From NCBI GenBank assembly GCA_002702385.1, contig NZZF01000061.1, forward strand, positions 3,145-32,166: 29,022 nt of DNA, given 5' to 3'. Numbering within the stretch: position 1 is the stretch's first letter; every line of letters starts with the position of its first letter. Position numbers and translations under genes: made by a program. Positions 8,013 to 15,911 of the stretch are shown piece by piece. The notes under the pieces were generated by a model. That model searched no databases and was not told the DNA's origin. It saw nothing but the letters and a program-made list of their open reading frames with translations. Source of the DNA: Flavobacteriaceae bacterium (GTDB lineage: Bacteria > Bacteroidota > Bacteroidia > Flavobacteriales > Flavobacteriaceae).

Positions 8013-9821
8013 ATGAGTAATAAATACATTGACTTTGATACATTAAAATTCATGCTCTATGACGTTCATGGACTTGAAAAAATGTTAGATAAAAAAAGAT
8101 TTGAAGATTATAATAAAGAAACTGTAGATATGTTTCTTGAATCCATTAAGGACTTCTCAGACAGAGAACTATTTCCTGTTTTTAAGGAAATGGATGAAAA
8201 ACCTGCTTATTATAAGGATGGTAAAATTCATGTTCATGATAAGGTTAAAACCTTGATGCATCAAGGCGGAGAAATGGGTATTATATCTGCTTCTTTTGAC
8301 TACAAAGATGGAGGAATGCAAATGCCATTGATTGCTCATACTGCTGCAATTTTTATAATGGAAGCAGCCAATAATCATCTGCCAGGATATGCAGGATTAA
8401 CTCAAGGTGCAGCAGAACTAATCATTCACTTTGCAAATGAGGAGCTAAATAAAAAATATGTTCCCAATATGCTGAGCGGAAAATGGGGAGGAACTATGTG
8501 TTTGACTGAACCACAGGCTGGAAGTTCACTTTCAGATATTATCACAAAAGCAAATAGAACTGATGAAGGTTATTTCAATATTTCAGGTCAAAAAATATTT
8601 ATTTCTGCTGGTGACAACCACTTTACTGAAAATGTAGTCCATCTACTTTTAGCAAGAATTGAGGGTGCTCCTGCCGGAACCAAAGGTATTTCCTTATTCG
8701 TCGTTCCTAAAAAAAGACCCAATAATAATGGATCTCTAGAATATAATGATGTAAGTACACTTGGTGATTTTCAAAAAATGGGTCAAAAAGGATATTGTAC
8801 TTCTCATCTTGGATTTGGAGACAATGATGATTGCAGAGGATGGCTTGTTGGAGAGGAAAATAAAGGTCTTTATTACATGTTTTTAATGATGAACGCTGCT
8901 AGAATAGCAGTTGGAAGGGGTGCTTCAGCAATTGCTACAGCAGCTTATAACGCATCCTTAAATTATGCAAACGAAAGACCTCAAGGCAGAAAATTGTCAA
9001 GTGACGGAAAGAAAAATCCAGATGAAAAACCTTCATTAATTATTGAACATCCTGATGTGAGAAGAATGTTATTATTTCAAAAATCAATGTCAGAAGGTTC
9101 TCTATCATTAGTTTTATTAGCAGCTAAATATTATGATTTAGAAAATACAGCAGAATCAGATAATGAAAAGCATAAGTACAAAACTTTACTTGAAATGATA
9201 ATTCCAGTTGTAAAAACTTATCCGTCTGAAGCAGGTAATATTTCTGTTAGCAATGGAATTCAAGTTCTTGGCGGATATGGATACTGCTCAGATTTCATAT
9301 TACAACAATACTACAGAGATATTAGAATAGCTTCTATATATGAAGGTACAACCGGAATTCAATCTCAAGATTTACTGGGTAGAAAAATAACCATGGATAA
9401 TGGAAGAGGGTTGGAATTATTAACAGCTGAAATATTAAAGTGTATTTCTAAAGCAAATAATTACAATAATTTAATAGAGTATTCTGAAAAATTGAATGAA
9501 AAAATCGGCTTAGCTCAAAAAGTATTAAAAACATTAATGCCTTTGGCTATTAAAGGCGATTATGAAAGATTTTTAGCTGATGCATCTATTTTCATGGAAT
9601 TTTTTAGTCTAATAATTGTATCATGGACATGGCTTAAAATTGGTATAAAATCAAATGAGGAGTTAGAAAAAAATAACTATACAAAAAGCTTTTTAAAAGG
9701 CAAATTAGAAGCGATGAAGTATTTCTTCTCATATGAACTTCCAAAAACTAATGGTCTTGCTGAAATAATGATGAATATGTCTGATATTACAATCAAAAAA
9801 GAAGAGGATTATATCAACTAA
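8013..9821 (+). CDS. Acyl-CoA dehydrogenase, long form with C-terminal extension
   Basis: A 602-residue FAD-dependent acyl-CoA dehydrogenase that introduces an alpha-beta double bond into an acyl-CoA. The N-terminal helical domain spans about 40-155, and the beta domain has MCLTEPQAGSSLSD (162-175), the FAD/substrate signature. The C-terminal helical domain holds ARIAVGRGASAIA, QVLGGYGYCSDF and IASIYEGTTGIQSQDLLGRK, in which Glu444 of YEGT is the expected catalytic base. About 140 further residues extend beyond the usual 380-450-residue core. This length and layout match the subfamily that includes 3-methylmercaptopropionyl-CoA dehydrogenase (DmdC) and many marine proteins annotated that way. 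No other dmd gene is present, so a general fatty or branched acyl-CoA substrate is equally possible. No clear terminator follows before aconitase (44 bp). Confidence 0.93.
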   Translation: MSNKYIDFDTLKFMLYDVHGLEKMLDKKRFEDYNKETVDMFLESIKDFSDRELFPVFKEMDEKPAYYKDGKIHVHDKVKTLMHQGGEMGIISASFDYKDGGMQMPLIAHTAAIFIMEAANNHLPGYAGLTQGAAELIIHFANEELNKKYVPNMLSGKWGGTMCLTEPQAGSSLSDIITKANRTDEGYFNISGQKIFISAGDNHFTENVVHLLLARIEGAPAGTKGISLFVVPKKRPNNNGSLEYNDVSTLGDFQKMGQKGYCTSHLGFGDNDDCRGWLVGEENKGLYYMFLMMNAARIAVGRGASAIATAAYNASLNYANERPQGRKLSSDGKKNPDEKPSLIIEHPDVRRMLLFQKSMSEGSLSLVLLAAKYYDLENTAESDNEKHKYKTLLEMIIPVVKTYPSEAGNISVSNGIQVLGGYGYCSDFILQQYYRDIRIASIYEGTTGIQSQDLLGRKITMDNGRGLELLTAEILKCISKANNYNNLIEYSEKLNEKIGLAQKVLKTLMPLAIKGDYERFLADASIFMEFFSLIIVSWTWLKIGIKSNEELEKNNYTKSFLKGKLEAMKYFFSYELPKTNGLAEIMMNMSDITIKKEEDYIN

Positions 9822-9838
9822 AAGACCTTTTCTTTTAT

Positions 9839-9846
9839 TAATTTTG
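9839..9846 (+). promoter_or_regulatory. Candidate -7 box upstream of aconitase
   Basis: TAATTTTG exactly matches the Bacteroidota -7 consensus TAnnTTTG and would start transcription about 13 bases before the aconitase ATG. No convincing TTG lies at the -33 position, so aconitase could instead be read from the acyl-CoA dehydrogenase transcript. Confidence 0.3.
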
Positions 9847-9865
9847 TAATATTAAAAACACAACT

Positions 9866-12124
9866 ATGGTTTTCGACATTGAAATGATTAAAAAAGTTTA
9901 TTCTTCAATGAAGGATAAAGTTGATCATGCAAAAAAAATATGTGATCATCCATTAACTCTTTCTGAAAAAATACTATACTCCCACCTTTGGAATAATTTG
10001 GATAAACCCTTCTTGAGGGGAGTTGATTATGTAGATTTTGCACCTGATAGAATTGCATGTCAAGATGCAACCGCTCAGATGGCCCTTCTTCAATTTATGC
10101 AAGCAGGAAAAAGTAAAGTAGCAGTTCCAACTACTGTTCATTGTGATCATTTAATTCAAGCAAGAATTGGTGCTGGACCTGATTTACAAGAAGCCATCAA
10201 TACTAGCAACGAAGTTTTTAATTTTTTGGAGTCTGTCTCAAATAAATATGGAATTGGTTTTTGGAAACCAGGAGCTGGTATAATTCATCAAGTTGTGTTA
10301 GAGAATTATGCATTCCCTGGTGGTATGATGATTGGAACAGATTCTCATACTGTTAACGCTGGCGGCTTAGGGATGGTAGCTATTGGAGTTGGAGGTGCAG
10401 ATGCTGTTGATGTAATGGCAGGAATGGCTTGGGAACTAAAATTCCCAAAATTAATTGGAGTAAAATTAACTGGAAAATTATCTGGATGGACTGCAGCTAA
10501 AGATGTTATTCTAAAAGTTGCAGGTATATTAACTGTAAAAGGTGGAACAGGTGCAATCATTGAATATTTTGGTCCTGGCGCTAAAAATTTATCATGTACA
10601 GGAAAAGGAACCATTTGTAACATGGGAGCTGAAGTTGGAGCAACAACATCTACTTTTGGCTATGATGAATCAATGGAAAAATACTTAAGAGCAACCGATA
10701 GAGATCAAATAGCAGATGAGGCAAATAAAATAAAAGATTATCTAACTGGAGATCCAGAGGTTTATGAAAATCCAGAAAAATATTTTGATCAAGTGATTGA
10801 AATCAATCTTTCAGAACTTGAACCTCATATTAATGGCCCTTTCTCACCTGATATTGCTACACCTGTAAGTAAAATGGCTGAAACATTAGAAAAAAATAAT
10901 TGGCCAAGAAAAATTGAATGGGGATTAATTGGTTCATGTACGAATTCTTCTTATGAAGATTTATCAAGAGCTTCCTCAATAGCTGATCAAGCATTAAATA
11001 AGAATTTATCGACAAAAGCATTCTTTGGAATCAATCCAGGATCTGAACAAGTTAGATATACTGCTGAAAGAGATGGATTTTTAGATATTTTTGAAAAACT
11101 TGATGCTAAAGTCTTTACCAATGCTTGCGGCCCATGCATTGGACAATGGGCAAGAGAAGGTGCTGATAAACAAGAAAAAAACTCAATCATTCACTCTTTT
11201 AATAGAAACTTTGCTAAAAGAGCTGATGGTAACCCTAACACTCATGCTTTTGTAGCATCTCCTGAAATTGTAGCAGCTATAGCTATTTCTGGTGATTTAG
11301 GTTTTAATCCTGAAACTGATTCATTGGTTAACAACCAGGGTGAGGAAGTTAAATTAGAAGAACCCACTGGCTGGGAGTTACCTCCTAAAGGGTTTGAAGT
11401 AGATGACAGGGGTTATATTGAACCAGACGAAGATGGATCTAATGTTGAAGTTGTAATTAATCCAGAATCCAAAAGATTGGAAAAATTAGAACCTTTTGCC
11501 CCTTGGGATGGAAAAAATATAACTGGAGCGAAACTTTTAATTAAAGCATTTGGTAAGTGTACTACTGATCATATATCTATGGCAGGTCCTTGGCTTAGAT
11601 ATAGAGGTCATTTAGATAATATTTCCAACAACTGTTTAATTGGTGCTGTAAATGCATACAATAAAAAAACAAACTTTATAAAAAGTCAACTGGATGGTGA
11701 GTATGGTGGAGTTCCTGAAATTCAGCGTGAGTATAAGAAAAATAATATTTCTACAGTTGTGGTAGGTGACCATAATTATGGTGAGGGATCTTCAAGAGAA
11801 CATGCTGCCATGGAACCTAGGCATCTTGGTGTTAGAGTAGTTATTGTAAAATCTTTTGCAAGAATTCATGAAACAAATTTAAAAAAGCAAGGTATGCTAG
11901 CATTAACTTTTGACAATGAATCAGATTATGATTTAATCCAAGAAGATGATACTTTCAACTTTATTGATCTTAAAAATTTCAGTCCAGGTAATCAAATTAC
12001 AATTGAATTGGTTCATTCAGATGGTTCTAAAGATATAATCAAAACTAACCATACCTACAATTCACAGCAAATTGAATGGTACAGAGAAGGATCTGCATTA
12101 AATCTAATAAAAAAAGGGGCATAA
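9866..12124 (+). CDS. acn: Aconitate hydratase (mitochondrial-type aconitase)
   Basis: Aconitase interconverts citrate and isocitrate in the TCA cycle using a [4Fe-4S] cluster. At 752 residues it is the length of the mitochondrial-type enzyme and shorter than the bacterial AcnA and AcnB classes. Cluster ligands are visible: Cys358 in GSCTNSS, and Cys421 and Cys424 in [11 protein letters not shown]. Also present are the substrate-binding [14 protein letters not shown] (157-170) and, in the swivel domain, [17 protein letters not shown] (639-655), whose Ser/Arg residues are catalytic in the family. The start ATG at 9866 precedes [13 protein letters not shown], a normal N-terminus for this class. 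The TAA stop lies inside the loop of the terminator hairpin at 12111-12134. Confidence 0.97.
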   Translation: MVFDIEMIKKVYSSMKDKVDHAKKICDHPLTLSEKILYSHLWNNLDKPFLRGVDYVDFAPDRIACQDATAQMALLQFMQAGKSKVAVPTTVHCDHLIQARIGAGPDLQEAINTSNEVFNFLESVSNKYGIGFWKPGAGIIHQVVLENYAFPGGMMIGTDSHTVNAGGLGMVAIGVGGADAVDVMAGMAWELKFPKLIGVKLTGKLSGWTAAKDVILKVAGILTVKGGTGAIIEYFGPGAKNLSCTGKGTICNMGAEVGATTSTFGYDESMEKYLRATDRDQIADEANKIKDYLTGDPEVYENPEKYFDQVIEINLSELEPHINGPFSPDIATPVSKMAETLEKNNWPRKIEWGLIGSCTNSSYEDLSRASSIADQALNKNLSTKAFFGINPGSEQVRYTAERDGFLDIFEKLDAKVFTNACGPCIGQWAREGADKQEKNSIIHSFNRNFAKRADGNPNTHAFVASPEIVAAIAISGDLGFNPETDSLVNNQGEEVKLEEPTGWELPPKGFEVDDRGYIEPDEDGSNVEVVINPESKRLEKLEPFAPWDGKNITGAKLLIKAFGKCTTDHISMAGPWLRYRGHLDNISNNCLIGAVNAYNKKTNFIKSQLDGEYGGVPEIQREYKKNNISTVVVGDHNYGEGSSREHAAMEPRHLGVRVVIVKSFARIHETNLKKQGMLALTFDNESDYDLIQEDDTFNFIDLKNFSPGNQITIELVHSDGSKDIIKTNHTYNSQQIEWYREGSALNLIKKGA

Positions 12125-12134
12125 ACCCCTTTTT
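12111..12134. terminator. Bidirectional intrinsic terminator between convergent genes
   Basis: AAAAAGGGG (12111-12119) pairs perfectly with CCCCTTTTT (12126-12134) around the loop CATAAA. The G/C core is flanked by A and T runs, so the hairpin has a 3' T-tract when read from either strand. It can therefore end both the aconitase transcript and the convergent lipoprotein/gld transcript. The aconitase stop codon (12122-12124) is in the loop. Confidence 0.85.
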
Positions 12135-12160
12135 AAAATAATTAGATAATTCTCTTTTAA

Positions 12161-12691
12161 TTATTCTGTAGCAGCTGCAGCTTGAGCTTCTTCAATACCT
12201 GCAGTCATTTCGACTGTATCATAGTGATGATATTCTTCAATAATTCTACCATCATCTCCCCATTTAAATCCAATATGAGCAGGTAAATTGATAGTATTAC
12301 CTGTTAATTTACTAGTTGCATTCCATGTAAACCAAGTCTGCGTGATTATAGCTTCTGGATACTCAGCTACGGCAGGATAAGTTGTAGTTTCAACCCATGG
12401 ACCTAAATCACTACCACCTTCTTCTCCAAAAGTCATAGTTATATCATAAGTTGCATGTTGCGCTTCAAGTAAAGGAATAAGATCATCTTGAGTTATAGCA
12501 TTTCTACTATTTAAAAAAATCTTAATATCAGGTGACCATAAAGATTTTAAGCCATCCATATTCTGATCTAAATAATTTTGATAGTGTGCTCTAATAGCAT
12601 TTGATTTTTCATCATCAAATGTAACTTGAACACCTGTTGATGTACAGCTAATAAATAATGCTGCAAAAAATAATAATAAATAATTTTTCAT
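12161..12691 (-). CDS. NTF2/SnoaL-like lipoprotein of unknown role
   Basis: A 176-residue protein with a lipoprotein signal ending ALFISC (Cys16). The mature part looks like an NTF2/SnoaL-fold domain: an N-terminal helix (NAIRAHYQNYLDQNMDGL), then LWSPDIKIFLNS, a central PLLEAQHATYDITMTF, a strand ITQTWFTWNATSKLTGNTI and the closing HIGFKWGDDGRIIEEYHHYD. SnoaL-like domains are small cone-shaped barrels used as enzymes or binding modules; nothing here fixes the ligand. The C-terminus is Ala/Glu-rich (EEAQAAAATE). It is the last gene of the gldKLMN strand, 60 bp after gldN, and ends at the bidirectional terminator. A perfect 18-bp palindrome lies 7 bases upstream of its start, hinting at its own control. 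Any link to gliding or secretion is inference from position. Confidence 0.8.
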   Translation of the reverse strand: MKNYLLLFFAALFISCTSTGVQVTFDDEKSNAIRAHYQNYLDQNMDGLKSLWSPDIKIFLNSRNAITQDDLIPLLEAQHATYDITMTFGEEGGSDLGPWVETTTYPAVAEYPEAIITQTWFTWNATSKLTGNTINLPAHIGFKWGDDGRIIEEYHHYDTVEMTAGIEEAQAAAATE

Positions 12692-12698
12692 GATTTTG

Positions 12699-12716
12699 AT
12701 TAGTTAGCTAACTAAT
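12699..12716. repeat. Perfect 18-bp palindrome in the leader of the NTF2-like lipoprotein
   Basis: ATTAGTTAGCTAACTAAT is identical on both strands and ends 7 bases from the ATG of the minus-strand lipoprotein gene. It could be a repressor operator or, in RNA, fold back next to the start codon. The right half (CTAACTAAT) resembles the leader of the 506-aa sulfatase. Confidence 0.7.
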
Positions 12717-12751
12717 TTATGAAAAAAAAAATTGAAAAAATTATGTAAAGC

Positions 12752-13618
12752 TTAATAGCCCCACATATCAAGTTCAAAGTCAAGAATTTCTTTTTTAATT
12801 CTTTCTGATTCAAGAATAACTCTTAACTGGTGTTGTTTATTAGATTCACCAGGTCTTTTTTGTATGTAATCAGCAATTTCTCTATCTCCATATACATTGT
12901 CATATTTATAAATGAATGAGCTAAATCTTCTATTGACTAATAAATCATCAAAAGATATTCTATTGTTGTTGTTTTTATCATTAAAGACTTCATGCTTAGC
13001 TAAAATCTCTCTAATTGACGGATACCATATCCAAAAGTAACCTTGTTCTTTTCCAAATTCCTTAAGGTTTCTGCCATATGGTTGAATACCTAATAATCTA
13101 TATTTCATTTCTGAATGAAGCTTATCAAAATACCAAACACCTTTAATTCTATATCCAGTTATATCAGAAGACTGAGCAAAAGTTTGAGGTCTTGAATCTC
13201 CAGGTGTATATTTACTACCATAAAAATCCATAATTTTTGATTGTCCAGTTATTCTATTATTTTCAAGAAAATTATCATTTCTAACATCAAAAACTTCATC
13301 AATGGTACCATTTTCAATATTCTCACGAATTATTTTCCATAAAGACTTTCTAGTATCAGTATACTGTTCATCATTTACAGGAAATAATAATGGAAAATTT
13401 AATTTTTCATTTAAGTCAATGTATTCATAAACAACTTTTGACCAAAGAATATCTTTTTCATCTATTTCAGGATATTCTAAAAATGTAGGATTAATTTTAT
13501 CCATTGAACTGCTTACACCAATCTCGGAGGGATTTTTTGCATTAAGTAAGTTGCTTTGCGAAAAAACTTCACTGGAAATCAACGAAACAATTAAACTTAT
13601 AAAAATTAACTTTCTCAT
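12752..13618 (-). CDS. gldN: GldN, type IX secretion / gliding motility protein
   Basis: GldN (PorN) is a periplasmic partner of the outer-membrane lipoprotein GldK, with which it forms the large ring of the type IX secretion system. Here it is 288 residues. A cleavable signal peptide spans residues 1-20 (VFS before Gln21). Features of the family are the DILWSKVVYEYIDLNEKLNFPL segment, DRSLW-like RKSLWKII, GYRIKGVWYFDKLHSEMKYRLLGIQP and YFWIWYPSIREIL. The C-terminus carries a polar helix (KQHQLRVILESERIKKEILDFELDMWGY). It is 5 bases from gldM and follows the usual order K-L-M-N. No anomalies were seen. Confidence 0.95.
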   Translation of the reverse strand: MRKLIFISLIVSLISSEVFSQSNLLNAKNPSEIGVSSSMDKINPTFLEYPEIDEKDILWSKVVYEYIDLNEKLNFPLLFPVNDEQYTDTRKSLWKIIRENIENGTIDEVFDVRNDNFLENNRITGQSKIMDFYGSKYTPGDSRPQTFAQSSDITGYRIKGVWYFDKLHSEMKYRLLGIQPYGRNLKEFGKEQGYFWIWYPSIREILAKHEVFNDKNNNNRISFDDLLVNRRFSSFIYKYDNVYGDREIADYIQKRPGESNKQHQLRVILESERIKKEILDFELDMWGY

Positions 13619-13623
13619 TTTAT

Positions 13624-15306
13624 TTATTCAATAGTTAAAACAAAAGGTTCAACATTTGTAGGTGATTTTAGATCACCGTCAATCTTAGTTGCTTTAAGAA
13701 CTGTTAAGGTTACACTTGAACCTCTGTTAGCTCCTCTAATATCTCTCATAGCTTCATTACTATTTTGAATTTTATTACCCTGGACTGTTCTCGTAGGTAA
13801 ATTACCAACAGTTATTTGAAAGGTTTCAACGTTAATATCATAGTCATATAAAAATCCAGGAGGTTTTTCACCTCTTACAGTTCCATATAAAAGAGCATCT
13901 TTAGAAATCTTGCTAGAATTTATATAATTTATATCCTTTCCACCAACTCTTTCGAATATCGAACCTCTACCTGGAGGAGCATCTTCGACTCTAAAATTTA
14001 ATACACTAGTCAAGGTTTCATTATTTGCTCTACCTGAAACAATTACATCCATACTAGAAACTCCTGCATTGGGTGCAGCAAAAAATCTACTTCCATTTTT
14101 TAAAACACTACCATTTTTACCATTGACTCTAATAGATGATAAATCAGCAATTCCAGGAAATGCAACTTTAATTTCATTTCTTAAGCCTATGTAAAATACT
14201 TGCATGTTTAATGGTGATACTATTGCATCATTAGGTTTATTTATAACATAAAATTTTTGGTCAACACCTAAACTATCAATTTCTCCATCCGCTTTAAAGA
14301 TTAAGAATCCTGTTATATTTTTAATTCCAGGTGTGGAAAATCTTTTATCTAAAACTATTTTACCATTGACAATGCTAAACTCAGATTCTTTTAAATCAAT
14401 TCCATCAATTTTAAGATCAACAATATCTGGTTTAAAGCTTGAATCTGTTCTTCCTACAACAACTGCTGCATCGACTGTTGAATTTGTATAATAAGCAGAT
14501 TGAGTTGTCTCTAAAAGAGTATCAGTATTATCAAGACTTAATTTTCTATCCTTAGTTTTACTGGTTAGTGAATTTAAAATCTCATATTCAACAGCTCTTA
14601 TGTCAGATTGGATTTTAGTAAACTTTGAAAGAGATGCTATCAAAGGAAATCCTTGATAGTTATATTCTAACCAAGGTTGATAATTACCATCAGCATTTAA
14701 AACATCATCACTATAATTAAATCTACTTTCAAGATTTGAGATTGCAGAAGCAAAACTATAATTAGATTTTATAGTTCTTTCGTCTCTGGAAATGATTGAA
14801 TCTAAAACAGCTGTTACGTTTGTTTTAAAAGATGAAAAATAGGTTACAAACTCTGCTCCTTTTTCTGAATTTCCATCACCTTTAAAAAACAGTTCATCTA
14901 AATCAACAGACTTATCCATAATTTGATAATCAACCATTGTAACTTCTGTTTTTTCACCATCCTCATTTTTTACTGAAACATTTGTCAAATAGTTGTTTTT
15001 ATCAAGTGAAATCAGAGAATCTTTTAAAATTTGAATGTAAGACCAATAATTATCAGTCAAGTCACGGAGTTTAGGTAACTCATCAGATGGAATCTTATAA
15101 TAATCTTGGTTACTATTTAAATCAATTGTTGTATATAAATCATCAATTGAGGATTTTAATTCAGCAGTTGACTTTTCCATGTCTTCACTCAAAATACCTA
15201 AAGTTCCTAAAACTTCTTTACTAATATTTAGAGCCAACATAGCGATAAACACCAAATACATCATGTTTATCATTTTTTGTCTAGTATTTACTTTTTCAGC
15301 TGCCAT
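13624..15306 (-). CDS. gldM: GldM, type IX secretion motor protein
   Basis: GldM (PorM) is anchored in the inner membrane by one N-terminal helix and spans the periplasm. With GldL it forms the proton-driven motor that powers type IX secretion and gliding. The N-terminus is diagnostic: RQKMINMMYLVFIAMLALNISKEVL, with Glu31 in the membrane helix, at the position of the functionally important Glu31 reported in Flavobacterium johnsoniae GldM. The rest is a long periplasmic part with helical D1 (about 40-220) followed by beta-rich domains; PGRGSIFERVGGKDINYINSS is in the last part. It has 560 residues, somewhat longer than the roughly 510-520 I associate with the family. Start follows gldL stop by 2 bases, so coupling is likely. 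Confidence 0.96.
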   Translation of the reverse strand: MAAEKVNTRQKMINMMYLVFIAMLALNISKEVLGTLGILSEDMEKSTAELKSSIDDLYTTIDLNSNQDYYKIPSDELPKLRDLTDNYWSYIQILKDSLISLDKNNYLTNVSVKNEDGEKTEVTMVDYQIMDKSVDLDELFFKGDGNSEKGAEFVTYFSSFKTNVTAVLDSIISRDERTIKSNYSFASAISNLESRFNYSDDVLNADGNYQPWLEYNYQGFPLIASLSKFTKIQSDIRAVEYEILNSLTSKTKDRKLSLDNTDTLLETTQSAYYTNSTVDAAVVVGRTDSSFKPDIVDLKIDGIDLKESEFSIVNGKIVLDKRFSTPGIKNITGFLIFKADGEIDSLGVDQKFYVINKPNDAIVSPLNMQVFYIGLRNEIKVAFPGIADLSSIRVNGKNGSVLKNGSRFFAAPNAGVSSMDVIVSGRANNETLTSVLNFRVEDAPPGRGSIFERVGGKDINYINSSKISKDALLYGTVRGEKPPGFLYDYDINVETFQITVGNLPTRTVQGNKIQNSNEAMRDIRGANRGSSVTLTVLKATKIDGDLKSPTNVEPFVLTIE

Positions 15307-15308
15307 TA

Positions 15309-15899
15309 TTATTTGTTCATTCCTTCGAGCATAGCTGCATATTTAGCATTCAACTCATTAATTGTTGCTTTCATTTTTGTTAATTCTTCACCAAGTCCAT
15401 CGGGAATATTCATCGATTCCGTTGATGCATTAACTTCAGATAAAGTAGTATTCAGCGAGTCATATAATTTATTTATGTCACTAAGTTTAGATGAAGCATC
15501 AGAAAGGTTAGAGCTATAATTAGTCATGTTTTCACTGATATCATCTGGCACAGCCAAAGCTGAAGTAGCTTTTGCAGCCATTGACAGGTTGTTGTTTAAT
15601 GCAGTTAGTCCAGAAACTGTTTGATCAACTGCTGATTGAAGATTTTGTGTTTCAGCTTCGATAGTTTGCAATCCTTTGTCCTCTACGGATGAATCTCCAG
15701 TTAAATAACCTTGAATACCAGCAATAGCAAAAATAATTGCCTCAGTTACAAGACCAACAGAAAGCATCAAGTTACCTGTTATTGGACCAAGGTCTGCATG
15801 AGTAATTTTTAATAATGCACCAATGATTACAACTGAAGCACCAACACCAAACATTAGTTCAATAACGTTTTCCGGTAAGAATTTCTTTTTTGATTTCAT
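15309..15899 (-). CDS. gldL: GldL, type IX secretion motor protein (divergent form)
   Basis: GldL (PorL) surrounds the GldM helices in the inner membrane and works as the stator-like part of the motor. It has two transmembrane helices (about 13-31 and 42-62) and a cytoplasmic coiled tail. The family core VGASVVIIGALLKITH with Lys31 and His34, DLGPITGNLML and VTEAIIFAI with Glu53 is clear. Compared with the F. johnsoniae protein as I remember it, the Tyr of TM1 is Phe17 and the second TM2 Glu (ten residues after the first) is Gln63. The usual DW..VYPEL segment just after TM2 is not recognisable. The tail from about 70 is a low-complexity Ser/Asn/Asp coiled-coil. Length 196 residues. It sits 12 bases after gldK and 2 before gldM. 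Confidence 0.93.
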   Translation of the reverse strand: MKSKKKFLPENVIELMFGVGASVVIIGALLKITHADLGPITGNLMLSVGLVTEAIIFAIAGIQGYLTGDSSVEDKGLQTIEAETQNLQSAVDQTVSGLTALNNNLSMAAKATSALAVPDDISENMTNYSSNLSDASSKLSDINKLYDSLNTTLSEVNASTESMNIPDGLGEELTKMKATINELNAKYAAMLEGMNK

Positions 15900-15911
15900 A
15901 ATTAATTTTAA

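Noticed and set aside
9815..9835. Short dyad AAAAG/CTTTT after the acyl-CoA dehydrogenase as a terminator
   Set aside because: Only two bases would form the loop and the stem is A/T only, so it cannot form a stable hairpin.
10345..10623. Open frames opposite to aconitase, topA, miaB, GH16 and groEL
   Set aside because: They mirror well-conserved genes on the other strand, have no recognisable domains or start context, and have compositions expected from antisense frames.
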